In this document: one piece after another, positions 40,549 to 50,559 of the stretch | Layout of the letters: the number at the start of each line of letters is the position of its first letter | Numbering within the stretch: the first letter of the stretch is position 1 | Source: Prevotella sp. P6B1 | GTDB taxonomy: Bacteria > Bacteroidota > Bacteroidia > Bacteroidales > Bacteroidaceae | Reading direction: 5' to 3' | Length of the DNA stretch: 64,000 nucleotides | Assembly (NCBI RefSeq): GCF_000702825.1 | Contig: NZ_JNKF01000010.1 | Coordinates: 1-64,000, forward strand | Notes under the pieces: generated by a model | What the model was told of the DNA's origin: nothing | The model's input: the letters and a program-made list of their open reading frames with translations, nothing else | Databases searched by the model: none | Position numbers and translations under genes: made by a program

Positions 40549-40629
40549 TGAAGGAGATTGCAAAGATAAGCGTTTTTCTTCAGATATGCAACTAAAAACA
40601 ATTTTAAATCATTAAATTAACAATTAGTA

Positions 40630-43600
40630 ATGAACAACAAAAAACTATTGTCAATGGCATTCCTATTGTCAGTTACTCTTAGTAGCATGGCACAGGCATT
40701 GCAATTGAAGTTGAACAACGTCACGGTGAAAAAAGCCATGACAGAACTGAAACAGAAGAGTGATTATTCTTTTGTATACGAGAAAAACGATATTGATACA
40801 GAAAAGAGAGTCAATGTAGATGCCAAGGATCTGAAACAGGCAGTTGGTCAGATCTTGAACGGTCAGTCGGTCACTTACGAAATTCAAGGTAAGAATATTA
40901 TTATTAAGAAAAAGGCCAAGTCAAACAACCAACAAAAAGTCCCAGGAAACTATCAGGTTTCTGGTCTCATTAAAGATGCATTGGGCGAACCCATTATTGG
41001 TGCTACCATCATGGAGTTAGGAACCAACAATGGTACACTGAGTGATATGGATGGTGCGTTTAACATGAAGGTTACCGAAGGCGCAATGTTGCGTATCACG
41101 TACATCGGCTACAAGACACAAGAACTGAAAGCCAACTCCGACTTAAAGATAACACTTCAGGAAGATTCTAAACTGATGGATGAAGTTGTGGTTGTAGGAT
41201 ACGGTGTTCAGAAGAAGTCGGACCTGACAGGTTCTGTTGCTTCCATCAATGCCAAGAGTCTGGAGGGGCGTCCACAACCCAATATCATCCAGTCATTACA
41301 AGGCATGGTGCCTGGATTGAATATCACGTTGACAGGAAATAACGCTGAGGGCTCTTCGACTACCACCCGTATCCGTGGAACCAAATCCATATCGGCTGAC
41401 AGTAAACCACTGATTATTCTCGATGGTGTGCCTTTTGATGGTCCGTGGTCGGAAATCAACCCCAATGACATCGAGTCGATAGAAGTTCTTAAGGACGCAT
41501 CTTCCGCTGCCATCTATGGTGCCCGTGGTGCTAATGGTGTGATTCTGGTTACATCAAAACGTGGTGATGCAAGTCGATTGGTTGTCTCATATAATACTTA
41601 TCTGGTATTAGACAAGCCCATCAATCTGCCCAACCTGATGGATGGCAACGAGTTCTGGAAATATAAGGAAGAGGCACTGCGACTGGCAAACACCACAACT
41701 CCTACAGCCGATAATCCTACACCTTGGATGGGTGCTTTCACTGCTACTGAGTTAGCAATGCACGAGGCTGGTGAGTCAACCGATTGGCTCGACCTCGTAA
41801 CCCGCACAGGTGTCAAGCAACAACACAACCTGTCGCTTCGCGGTGGTGCTGCCAAGACCAGCTATTTCATCTCACTGAACTATGTAAACAACAAAGGTAC
41901 AGGTGTTGGAAATGAGTTCCAGCGATATAATATCCGTTTCAATCTTGACCAACAGTTCACATCTTGGTTGGAGTTTTCAACCTCCACCCAATTAGGCCGT
42001 TATGATCGTAGTGGTAGTAGCGCCTCTTTCTGGCGCGCTTTCAGAATGCCACCAATCACCAAGGCATACAATGAGGATGGCACTATCCCTAATGCATCAT
42101 GGGAAGACTCGAGCGAGGCATTTGCCGTTAACCCACTAAGCAGTCTGAATAACAAAACCAAAGACGTCAGAGTAAAAGTGATTACAAACAACGCCATTGA
42201 TATCAGTATTCCATTTATCAAGGGACTGAGCTATAAATTGAACACTGGCTTCACTTATGCTAATAGCTCGTGGAAGCAGTATCAAGGCTTAGACACCTAT
42301 TATGGAGCCCGTACTAACGGAACGCTTAATACCGACGACTGGCACACCGAAGATTGGCTCATAGAGAACATTATTACCTATAACCGCGAGTTTGGCAAAC
42401 ATCGTCTGTTTGTGACAGGTCTCTACTCTGCACAGAGCCATGAGTACGAACAGAATACAATGGAAGGAAAAGGATTCCCTAATGACGTGATGTATTACTA
42501 TCAGATGAGTAAGGCAGCAACGGCATCGGGCGCCTCGAGCTACTCCAAAGAGAACCATATCTCACAAATGGGACGTATCAACTATTCATACGATGAACGT
42601 TACCTGCTGACCCTCACTGCCCGTCGTGATGGCTATTCTGCATTCGGTTCAGAAACGAAATTCGGTATTTTCCCATCTTTGGCTATCGGCTGGAACATCT
42701 CTAACGAGAAGTTTATCAAAGACAAGCCCATTGGTCAAATCATCAGCAACTTGAAATACAGACTGTCGTGGGGTAAGAATGGTAATGAGGCTATTGGCGC
42801 CTATGCGACTCTGCCCAACCTGTCCACCTTCAACTATCTGAACGATGACCACTCTGCCGCCTATGGCTTCTACCCTTCAAAACTGGCCTCGCCCAACCTT
42901 GGCTGGGAGACAACGACCTCAATTAACACTGGTATTGATTTAGCACTGTGGAATGGAAGAATCCGCACAACCTTCGACATGTATTGGTCAAAGACCAATG
43001 ATCTGCTCTTAGATCGTTCTATTCCAACGATTAATGGTACAGGCTCTATTACCGAAAACCGCGGTAAGACCAAAGGTAATGGATGGGAGTGGCAGATTAC
43101 ATCGAATAATATCACCACCAAGGATTTCTCATGGTCGACAACCCTGAACCTGTCGCACTATCATAATGAAATTGTAAATGTTGGTCTGTTCGACGAGAAT
43201 GGAAATGCCATTGACGATGTGGCTTCACGTAAGTTCATCGGACAGCCTATCAACGTGAACTATGACTATAATTTTATCGGTGTATGGCAGATTGAGGACC
43301 CCAACAACCCCGAAGGTGCACAGGATAGTCGTAATCCGTTCTCTATCCCTGGCTACATGAAATACGAAGACCTGAATGGTGATGGAGTTATCAATACTGA
43401 GGATCGTAAGATCATTGGCAGCACAGAGCCTACAATCAATATGGGCCTGATGAATAATCTGTCATATAAGGACTTCTATCTGAGTTTCTTCCTGACAGCC
43501 CAGGTTGGACAGACCGCTAACAATGAACTATACGATTGTTCAACGATGTCATACCGACAGAACCGATTGATGGTAAACTTTTGGACGCCGGACAATCCTA

Positions 43601-43884
43601 CAAACGACTATCCAAAGAACTCTCTTGACACATCGGTGAACCCTATGAATTCATTATTCTATGAGAAGACGGACTATCTGAGACTTGCTGATCTGACCTT
43701 TGGCTACCGTCTGCCACAGAGTTTGCTGAAGAATATCTTTATCAGCAGAGTTGAGGCATATGTAAACATCAAGAATCTCTTCACATGGACAACCTGGACG
43801 GGTATGGATCCTGAGTTTATCAGCGACCAATTGGCAAATCCTCCTGTTCGTTCGTTTACATTTGGTTTAAAGTTGGACATTTAA
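40630..43884 (+). CDS. SusC/RagA-family TonB-dependent receptor with STN domain
   Basis: The 1084-residue outer-membrane receptor has a signal peptide (1-22), an STN signalling domain (about 23-92), a CarboxypepD-regulatory-like domain (about 108-185), a TonB plug (about 190-310, including DEVVVVGYGVQKKSDLTGS and IRGTKSIS) and a large beta-barrel to the end. The STN domain indicates contact with FecR and self-induction. It imports the nutrient together with SusD. Downstream peptidase genes suggest peptide cargo, not glycan. Confidence 0.95.
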   Translation: MNNKKLLSMAFLLSVTLSSMAQALQLKLNNVTVKKAMTELKQKSDYSFVYEKNDIDTEKRVNVDAKDLKQAVGQILNGQSVTYEIQGKNIIIKKKAKSNNQQKVPGNYQVSGLIKDALGEPIIGATIMELGTNNGTLSDMDGAFNMKVTEGAMLRITYIGYKTQELKANSDLKITLQEDSKLMDEVVVVGYGVQKKSDLTGSVASINAKSLEGRPQPNIIQSLQGMVPGLNITLTGNNAEGSSTTTRIRGTKSISADSKPLIILDGVPFDGPWSEINPNDIESIEVLKDASSAAIYGARGANGVILVTSKRGDASRLVVSYNTYLVLDKPINLPNLMDGNEFWKYKEEALRLANTTTPTADNPTPWMGAFTATELAMHEAGESTDWLDLVTRTGVKQQHNLSLRGGAAKTSYFISLNYVNNKGTGVGNEFQRYNIRFNLDQQFTSWLEFSTSTQLGRYDRSGSSASFWRAFRMPPITKAYNEDGTIPNASWEDSSEAFAVNPLSSLNNKTKDVRVKVITNNAIDISIPFIKGLSYKLNTGFTYANSSWKQYQGLDTYYGARTNGTLNTDDWHTEDWLIENIITYNREFGKHRLFVTGLYSAQSHEYEQNTMEGKGFPNDVMYYYQMSKAATASGASSYSKENHISQMGRINYSYDERYLLTLTARRDGYSAFGSETKFGIFPSLAIGWNISNEKFIKDKPIGQIISNLKYRLSWGKNGNEAIGAYATLPNLSTFNYLNDDHSAAYGFYPSKLASPNLGWETTTSINTGIDLALWNGRIRTTFDMYWSKTNDLLLDRSIPTINGTGSITENRGKTKGNGWEWQITSNNITTKDFSWSTTLNLSHYHNEIVNVGLFDENGNAIDDVASRKFIGQPINVNYDYNFIGVWQIEDPNNPEGAQDSRNPFSIPGYMKYEDLNGDGVINTEDRKIIGSTEPTINMGLMNNLSYKDFYLSFFLTAQVGQTANNELYDCSTMSYRQNRLMVNFWTPDNPTNDYPKNSLDTSVNPMNSLFYEKTDYLRLADLTFGYRLPQSLLKNIFISRVEAYVNIKNLFTWTTWTGMDPEFISDQLANPPVRSFTFGLKLDI

Positions 43885-43896
43885 TGCATTTTAATT

Positions 43897-45699
43897 ATGA
43901 ACAAGTATAGATTTTATATTGTTATCCTCGTTTTTCTGGGCGTTTTATGTGGTTGTAACGAGGATGAATTCTTAAAAGAAGAGCCCAGAGCATCATTATA
44001 TCCAGAGAATCTGTTGGTAGATTATGATGGCTTCAAATCTATGAACATCTCACTCTACGGTATTGCAAGAGCAGAGTATCGTCGAGCAGACGCCTTGGGA
44101 GGCAGTATCCCCTTGGTTCTTCACTCTGTATGGGATGGCGGTACTGACGTAGCCTGGGGTAACAACTCGCATTCGGAAGTGCAGTATATGTATAACCCCA
44201 AGTTAATTGACCAGACCGATAAGCAGGTTTTCAGAAATGTATTCCAATGGTGTTATCGTATCATCAATACTGCCAATATGGTTATTACTCGTTCTGAGAA
44301 CGAAGGTGTGAATTGGAAAGGGTCATCAGAAGCCGAGAATCTGCGAAAGAAAAATGAGGTAATAGCTGAAGCAAAGCTATTCAGAGCCTGGGCGTATAGG
44401 CATCTGACCCTGACCTATGGCGGTGTACCATTGTCGACTGAAGAGATTACCGGTCTGAACTACCGAACGGATTGGGAGCGCAATTCTGTCAGTGAAATCC
44501 GTCAAGTGATGGAAGAAGATCTGAAGTTTGCCATAGAGCATTTGCCATTACGCACCGCCAATAACAGTACCGTTTCGGGAGCCATGGCACGTCATTACCT
44601 CGGCGAGTTATATCTGGCAGAAGGAAAATATGCCGATGCAGAGTCTGTAATGAAACCCTTGGTTGAAGGCACAGAGTATTCGCTCATCACAACACGATTC
44701 GGCAACAATGCCAAGAACGAGGGATGCCCCTTCATTGATGTGTTCAGAACGCCAATGTACAGCGATGGTAACACAGAGGTGATTCTCGCCTTTGTAAATA
44801 CCGAACCCGAGAACAGTGCATCGGGGACTGCCGAGGTCTATATGAAGAGTACGTATAAAGGCTATTATGCCAACGATGGCACCATTAAGAAGAGTAATCT
44901 GAAGAATCCAGACTACACTAGTGGCCAGTGCACTTGGCCTCAGGCATTCTGGTTGGCAAATGGTGGAAAAGGTGCTAGCAGACTGGCCATTTCAAGAGGT
45001 CTGCTCCGACTTTACAATTACAAGGAACAAGGAGATAAGGACGATAGAATTTCTGACCATGCCATGGTATGGCGAATTTATGAGATCAACGAGAGTGGCA
45101 ACACCGTAGAGTTCCTGAATAACGGCAAGGCGGTTATCGACACAACTGTTACTGCAGCCATGCTTGATGACACGAAGACCACCATTAAGAAGTGGAACTG
45201 GCCTTCTATTAAGAAGTGGGATTACATTCCACCAGTAAAAGCCAATGGCGACAAGGACGGCTGTTATCAGGACATTTCTTATCTGCGTGTTGCCGATACC
45301 TATCTGCTTTATGCAGAGGCTCTTTACAAACAAGGCAAGAATAGCGATGCTGTAAAATGGATCAATAAAGTACGCAATCGTTCCAATGCTGTCAGCATTA
45401 CTGAGAATGATCTTGTAGCAGATGGCATGGATCTGATTCTTGACGAACGTGCGCGCGAGTTATTCTCAGAAGAAGAGCGACGTGAGACACTGATCCGTGT
45501 CAGTCAGGAAGATGGCAAGGATGAACGAGACGTTAATAACTATTTCAAACGTCGCACACGATTGCTGAACGAGATTGCCGGTCGTGACGCCCGAGGCATG
45601 AACGACTATGAGACACCTGTTCTCTTCCCCATACCACACGAATTCATCGAGTCGAATACAGGAAGAGTATTGGAGAATAATCCGGGATATAAGAATTAA
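43897..45699 (+). CDS. SusD/RagB-family surface lipoprotein
   Basis: The 600-residue lipoprotein has a lipobox FLGVLCGC (Cys at about residue 20) and the SusD fold, with a C-terminal half that includes SYLRVADTYLLYAEALYKQG and DERARELFSEEERRETLIRV, typical of the family. It forms the lid of the SusC channel and binds substrate outside the cell. It starts 12 bp after susC and is co-transcribed with the carrier and peptidases that follow. Confidence 0.94.
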   Translation: MNKYRFYIVILVFLGVLCGCNEDEFLKEEPRASLYPENLLVDYDGFKSMNISLYGIARAEYRRADALGGSIPLVLHSVWDGGTDVAWGNNSHSEVQYMYNPKLIDQTDKQVFRNVFQWCYRIINTANMVITRSENEGVNWKGSSEAENLRKKNEVIAEAKLFRAWAYRHLTLTYGGVPLSTEEITGLNYRTDWERNSVSEIRQVMEEDLKFAIEHLPLRTANNSTVSGAMARHYLGELYLAEGKYADAESVMKPLVEGTEYSLITTRFGNNAKNEGCPFIDVFRTPMYSDGNTEVILAFVNTEPENSASGTAEVYMKSTYKGYYANDGTIKKSNLKNPDYTSGQCTWPQAFWLANGGKGASRLAISRGLLRLYNYKEQGDKDDRISDHAMVWRIYEINESGNTVEFLNNGKAVIDTTVTAAMLDDTKTTIKKWNWPSIKKWDYIPPVKANGDKDGCYQDISYLRVADTYLLYAEALYKQGKNSDAVKWINKVRNRSNAVSITENDLVADGMDLILDERARELFSEEERRETLIRVSQEDGKDERDVNNYFKRRTRLLNEIAGRDARGMNDYETPVLFPIPHEFIESNTGRVLENNPGYKN

Positions 45700-45710
45700 G
45701 TGTTTCCGTT

Positions 45711-47081
45711 ATGTTATTGTTCCTTATTTCCCTTCTTTTTGTTTGCTTGACAGCAGTAGCCCTGATTCGGAAAATCAATCCGCAGGGCATACTGCTGGCA
45801 GCAGGCATTGGCATGTGTATCATAGCACTGGCATTTGGAGGTCACGAACTCGAGCTCAAGACCTCAACAGGTAGCGCAATCTTCAATTTCATTAAATTGA
45901 TAGAAGAAACCTTCTTATCAAACATCAGCCGTGCAGGACTCATGATTATGACGATAGGTGGCTATGTGGCTTTTATGAACCATATCAACGCTACACATAC
46001 CCTTGTCAGGATATCCATGAAACCTTTGGCTTTCTTCCGCAAGTGTCCGATGCTGGCTGCCGTGCTGACAATCCCTATTGGACAGCTATTGTTTATCACT
46101 ACACCCTCGGCTACAGGTCTGGGGTTATTGTTGGTTGCATCTGTCTATCCTATTCTGAACAGTCTGGGTGTAAGCAGACTGACGGCGCTATCCATGATTG
46201 CAGCCACAACGATTTTCGATCAAGGCCCTGGTTCAGCAAACACTGCTTTAGCTTCTGAACTGGTAAGTGAGAACAATGTAGAGTATTTCATCACCCATCA
46301 ACTGCCATTGGTATTACCAACCAGCTGTATCGTCATGATCACATTCTACTTCTTCAATCGTTATTTTGATAAGAAAGACCAACAAGCTCATACATCAGAG
46401 ACATACTCAACAGCTGTGCCGGAAATACAAGAACAGGTGCCTGCTTATTTCGCCCTATTCCCTGTCATGCCATTGGTATTACTGGTACTGCTCTCTCCTT
46501 ATGTGGGACTGGTAGAGCATATCCGTATGAACACAACAATAGCCATGTTCTTCTCATTATTGGTGGTTCTGTTCGTTGTGGCTATCCAAAAGCGAAGTGC
46601 CAGAAAGGCATTTGAGGCTTTCTCTGCTTTCTGGAAAGGAATGGGGAACGTATTCGGAAGCGTTGTAACATTAATAGTCGCATCAGAGATTTTCTCTAAA
46701 GGCTTGATTCAGATGGGCTTTGTTGATAGTCTGATTACCTATTCTACGCAAATAGGATTGACAGGGGTGTTGATTGCAATCTTGTTTACAATCGTCATTT
46801 TCTCTGCAGCCATGCTTATGGGCAGTGGAAACGCAGCTTTTTTTTCTTTCGGTCCATTGCTACCAGAAATGGCCCAACGATTAGGAATGCCTGCCATTTC
46901 GTTGGTTCTGCCTATGCAGTTGGCTTCGAGCATGGGACGCGCCGCATCGCCCATAGCAGGTATTATCGTAGCCATTGCCGGTGTGGTCGGCGCTTCTCCC
47001 TTGGAACTGGCTAAACGTAATACCATGCCATTAATTATCAGTATTACCAGTCTATTAGTGTTCCACTTTATCATAACATAG
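45711..47081 (+). CDS. DcuC-like C4-dicarboxylate/amino-acid carrier
   Basis: The 456-residue inner-membrane protein has about 12 hydrophobic segments and the DcuC-type pattern FDQGPGSANTALASE near residue 168 and MGSGNAAFFSFGPLLPEMAQR near 367 (in two blocks, MGSGNAAF and GPLLPEMAQR). DcuC proteins move C4-dicarboxylates such as succinate, fumarate or aspartate. Lying between SusD and an isoaspartyl dipeptidase (5 bp gap), it could take up aspartate or an Asp-peptide, or export succinate derived from it. Substrate is inferred from context only. Confidence 0.83.
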   Translation: MLLFLISLLFVCLTAVALIRKINPQGILLAAGIGMCIIALAFGGHELELKTSTGSAIFNFIKLIEETFLSNISRAGLMIMTIGGYVAFMNHINATHTLVRISMKPLAFFRKCPMLAAVLTIPIGQLLFITTPSATGLGLLLVASVYPILNSLGVSRLTALSMIAATTIFDQGPGSANTALASELVSENNVEYFITHQLPLVLPTSCIVMITFYFFNRYFDKKDQQAHTSETYSTAVPEIQEQVPAYFALFPVMPLVLLVLLSPYVGLVEHIRMNTTIAMFFSLLVVLFVVAIQKRSARKAFEAFSAFWKGMGNVFGSVVTLIVASEIFSKGLIQMGFVDSLITYSTQIGLTGVLIAILFTIVIFSAAMLMGSGNAAFFSFGPLLPEMAQRLGMPAISLVLPMQLASSMGRAASPIAGIIVAIAGVVGASPLELAKRNTMPLIISITSLLVFHFIIT

Positions 47082-47085
47082 TATA

Positions 47086-48231
47086 ATGAACTTCAAAATA
47101 ATAAAGAATGCCCGCGTATATGCACCACAGTATAGAGGCCTGTGCGATATTTTTATTGCGGGCGAGAAGATTGGACTCATCCAGGAACATATCGATATTG
47201 CAGCGTTACCTGTTGAGGTGATTGATGCCGAAGGTAAAATTGCCACACCTGGATTTATTGATCGTCATGTACATATAATCGGTGGCGGAGGACAACAAGG
47301 ATATGCGTCACTTGTGCCGGAGGTAACAGTCAGCGAACTGGTAAGTTGTGGCATCACAACGGTTGTTGGTTTGCTGGGCACTGATGGATATTTGAAAGAT
47401 TTGAACTCCCTTTATGCAAAGACGAAAGCATTATGCCAAGAGGGACTTTCTGCCTATATGCTGACCAGTTTTTATGGTCTCCCTGAGCGGACCTTAACCA
47501 ATAGCGTTGCTGAAGATCTGATATATATAGATAAAGTTATCGGTTGCAAGTTGGCGATGAGCGATGACAGGAGTAGCTTTCCTACTGAATTGGAGATCCT
47601 ACGTCTTATCAATCAGGTACGTCTAGGCGGGTTTACATCGGGAAAAGGAGGATTCCTGCATATTCATTTAGGCAATCTGCCAAGTGGCATCAGCCCCTTG
47701 CTGCATATCGCCAAGAGCTATCCCACACTCATCAGATATATATCGCCGACCCATATGATAAGAACTGAGGAGCTGTTTCAACAGTCTGTTGAATTTGCCA
47801 AGATGGGCGGTTTCGTAGACTACTCTACAGGGGGCACACGCTTTAAGAGTCCACATGCATGCGTATTAGACGCCAGGCAGTTGGGAGTACCTCTTCATCA
47901 TATCAGCTTCTCAAGCGATGGTCATGGTGGCGTGCGCAGAGTGAACCCAGAAACAGGTGAAGTCACTTATCGACCAGCTCCCTTAGGACTGAATCTGAGC
48001 GAGGTGTCAATCCTGAATCAGGAATGCGACATGCCACTTGAACAAGCTATCACGCTGATAACCAGTAATCCTGCCACTCATATGAATCTGTCAGGAAAAG
48101 GCAGACTTGAAGACGGATATGATGCTGATATCTGTTTTCTTGATGATGAGCTAAGGCTGACGGATGTGATATCAAGAGGCGAGTTGATGATGAGAAATTG
48201 CGAAATAATCAAGAAAGGACGTTACGAATGA
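47086..48231 (+). CDS. iadA: Isoaspartyl (beta-aspartyl) dipeptidase
   Basis: IadA splits beta-aspartyl dipeptides, which arise from damaged proteins or from cyanophycin. The 381-residue amidohydrolase has metal ligands H61 and H63 in RHVHIIGGGG, the carboxylated-lysine region IGCKLAMSDDRSS near 151, HIHLGN and SPTHMIR histidines, and the catalytic Asp in SSDGHGG near 283. All match the E. coli enzyme's ligands as I recall them. No signal peptide is present, so it is cytoplasmic and acts after uptake. The start of the next gene overlaps its stop (ATGA). Confidence 0.91.
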   Translation: MNFKIIKNARVYAPQYRGLCDIFIAGEKIGLIQEHIDIAALPVEVIDAEGKIATPGFIDRHVHIIGGGGQQGYASLVPEVTVSELVSCGITTVVGLLGTDGYLKDLNSLYAKTKALCQEGLSAYMLTSFYGLPERTLTNSVAEDLIYIDKVIGCKLAMSDDRSSFPTELEILRLINQVRLGGFTSGKGGFLHIHLGNLPSGISPLLHIAKSYPTLIRYISPTHMIRTEELFQQSVEFAKMGGFVDYSTGGTRFKSPHACVLDARQLGVPLHHISFSSDGHGGVRRVNPETGEVTYRPAPLGLNLSEVSILNQECDMPLEQAITLITSNPATHMNLSGKGRLEDGYDADICFLDDELRLTDVISRGELMMRNCEIIKKGRYE

Positions 48232-50552
48232 AACTCAAATACAATTACTTACTATTATTAGTCTTGTTATTCCTGCCTGCAAATGCCTCTTTTAGTAAAG
48301 AGTTGCTTTCAAGTGGTGAGGGCGTGTTTAAGTTTGATGGTTATGCACCATTTGCTGACAGACCTGTGGATGTACACTATTATATCCCTCTTTCAGGCAA
48401 TCAGCGTGATATGCCCATTATCTTTGTGTTCCAAGGGGCGGACAGAGGTTACAAATATCTGATTGAAGCCTGGAAGAAAGAGGCTGAAGCTCGAAAATTT
48501 ATGGTATTTATACCACAGTTTGATCAGGACAAATATCCCAATAGCGACTATCAGGAGGCTGGCATCATGGATAAACAACATCTTCATCTTAAAAGTCAGG
48601 AGGCCACAACGCCTCCATTGATTGACAAGATGTTTGAGTATGTTCAGCAACACACTTCTACTGCACAGAAGACCTATCGCATTTATGGTCACTCAGGTGG
48701 TGGACAGTTCGTACAGCGCTTTATGCTCTTCCATAATAGTCCGTATGTTGACAGAGCTGTTATCGGTAGTCCCGGATGGTACACTTTCCCTGATTTTACA
48801 CAAAATTATCCTTACGGCATAAAGAATGTGCCACAGGTTACATCCGAACAAGTACGGCGTTATTTTGGCAAGGATATTATCGTGCAGCTTGCTACTGGTG
48901 ATACACTTCGTGAGAGTTTCCTACGTAAGACACCTGAAGCAGAAGCGCAAGGACGCAACAGGTTAGAACGTGGACATCAGTTTTTTAAGTATCTACAGAC
49001 AGTAAGTCACCAGAAACAGATTCCGTTACGATGGAGAAAAGTAGTAGTACCTGATGTAGCTCATAATTCGGTTGAGATGGGGATGGCAGCCATACCATTG
49101 CTCTTAGAACCGTCATCTGTAGCATATCAAACACCTTCACAGACAAACAAGTCCCCTGAATTTGCTACAATGTCTCAACTAAAACAGTTCTATTCTGACT
49201 TAATAGATACATATCCTCATAAAATACAGATAGAGATCTTGGGGAAGACACCGGCTGGCAATGATATTCCTGTATTATACTTAGGAAATAAGCACGAGAA
49301 GTCACTAAAGGTATGGATTCAGGCCGGTTTGCATGGTAATGAGCCTGCAGGACCAGAAGTCGTGGCATTCCTAACTAAGCACCTGCTAAGCACTGATGAA
49401 GGAAAACAGATATTAGAGCATATGAGTATCTGTATGGTACCGGTTGCAAACCCTGACGGTTATATACTGCAGAAAAGGGTGTCTGGCAGTGGTTACGACT
49501 TAAATCGTGACATGACAAAACTTGCTGATCCAGTTTCCATCTTGTTGAAAAGCAAATACCTGTCGTGGCATCCTGATGCAGCCCTGGATATCCACGAATA
49601 CAATCCCATAAAACATGAGCTATTGCAAATAAATGGACATCCGATGAGTCTGATGCAGGATGTACTATTATTGCCCAGCGGGCATCTGAACATCCCCTCA
49701 CCATTGCGAACATTCACGAATCAGCAGCTCTTCCTGTCATTAAGTGCAACAGCCGAAAAGATGGGCTATACCTGTGGTCCGTATTTCACACCAAAAGTTA
49801 TTGATGGCCAGCTATTTGCCATACAAAATGCCAAAAGTCCACAATCGAGTTCCACATGGAACGGATTGAGTAATGCGGTATCCTGCTTTATTGAGATAAA
49901 AGGTATAGGTATGGGAAAAACGTTATTTGACAAACGGGTAGATTGCGGTTTCACTATGGCAAAGGAATTTCTGAGTTTCCTTACTTCGCATGTAAATGAA
50001 GTAAGAGATGCTGTTCAGAAGGCCCGTGATATGACCTGTCAAGGTCTGGAAGATATTCACATCGTTATGCACCCTGTCACCACTACCCAGCAATTTAGTT
50101 TTTGGGATGAGCAAGAAGGGGAACAGGTTGAAATTCAACTGCCCGTTTTGGACGCAATGAATATGAAAACTGTCAGAAGCCGTAAGCGCCCTTTTGCATA
50201 CTTGCTTGACGCATCATGCGTGAAGGTTGTTGAGAAGCTGAGACAATTAGGAGTCCAAGTGACGACGTTGGGAAAAGCACAGACCTTCAATGTGGAAGCG
50301 TATGAGGTTCAATCCTACTCTATAGCACAGAAGAAATGGGAAAGAATCAACCCCGTCACAATAAGGACACAAACCAAGACATTCAGGAAGAAGTTCCCAG
50401 CATCAACCTATATGATACCTACCCATCAAGTTCAGGGCAATCTACTGGTAACAATATTAGAACCCGAATCCAATAATGGATTTGTAAACTTCGGTGTTAT
50501 TCCTGTCGACACAACACATCATACGGTTCCCATCTTCAGAATGTTCAAATAA
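48228..50552 (+). CDS. Exported alpha/beta-hydrolase-M14 carboxypeptidase fusion
   Basis: The 774-residue protein has a signal peptide (about 1-20), an N-terminal alpha/beta hydrolase domain with nucleophile motif GHSGGGQF near residue 158 and a C-terminal histidine in VVPDVAHNS near 281. An M14 metallocarboxypeptidase domain starts at about residue 305. M14 ligands H369 and E372 are in LHGNEPAG, the substrate Arg is in DLNRDMT and the second zinc His in DIHEYNP near 457. The catalytic Glu is in FIEIKGIGMGK near 552. A beta-rich C-terminal region follows. It probably trims peptides outside the inner membrane. The fusion of hydrolase and M14 is unusual. Confidence 0.82.
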   Translation: MKLKYNYLLLLVLLFLPANASFSKELLSSGEGVFKFDGYAPFADRPVDVHYYIPLSGNQRDMPIIFVFQGADRGYKYLIEAWKKEAEARKFMVFIPQFDQDKYPNSDYQEAGIMDKQHLHLKSQEATTPPLIDKMFEYVQQHTSTAQKTYRIYGHSGGGQFVQRFMLFHNSPYVDRAVIGSPGWYTFPDFTQNYPYGIKNVPQVTSEQVRRYFGKDIIVQLATGDTLRESFLRKTPEAEAQGRNRLERGHQFFKYLQTVSHQKQIPLRWRKVVVPDVAHNSVEMGMAAIPLLLEPSSVAYQTPSQTNKSPEFATMSQLKQFYSDLIDTYPHKIQIEILGKTPAGNDIPVLYLGNKHEKSLKVWIQAGLHGNEPAGPEVVAFLTKHLLSTDEGKQILEHMSICMVPVANPDGYILQKRVSGSGYDLNRDMTKLADPVSILLKSKYLSWHPDAALDIHEYNPIKHELLQINGHPMSLMQDVLLLPSGHLNIPSPLRTFTNQQLFLSLSATAEKMGYTCGPYFTPKVIDGQLFAIQNAKSPQSSSTWNGLSNAVSCFIEIKGIGMGKTLFDKRVDCGFTMAKEFLSFLTSHVNEVRDAVQKARDMTCQGLEDIHIVMHPVTTTQQFSFWDEQEGEQVEIQLPVLDAMNMKTVRSRKRPFAYLLDASCVKVVEKLRQLGVQVTTLGKAQTFNVEAYEVQSYSIAQKKWERINPVTIRTQTKTFRKKFPASTYMIPTHQVQGNLLVTILEPESNNGFVNFGVIPVDTTHHTVPIFRMFK

Positions 50553-50559
50553 AATTAAA

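Noticed and set aside
38855..50552. Cyanophycin degradation locus
   Set aside because: IadA and an M14 peptidase fit only the later steps; no cyanophycinase-like gene is present, so a general isoaspartyl or peptide role is safer.
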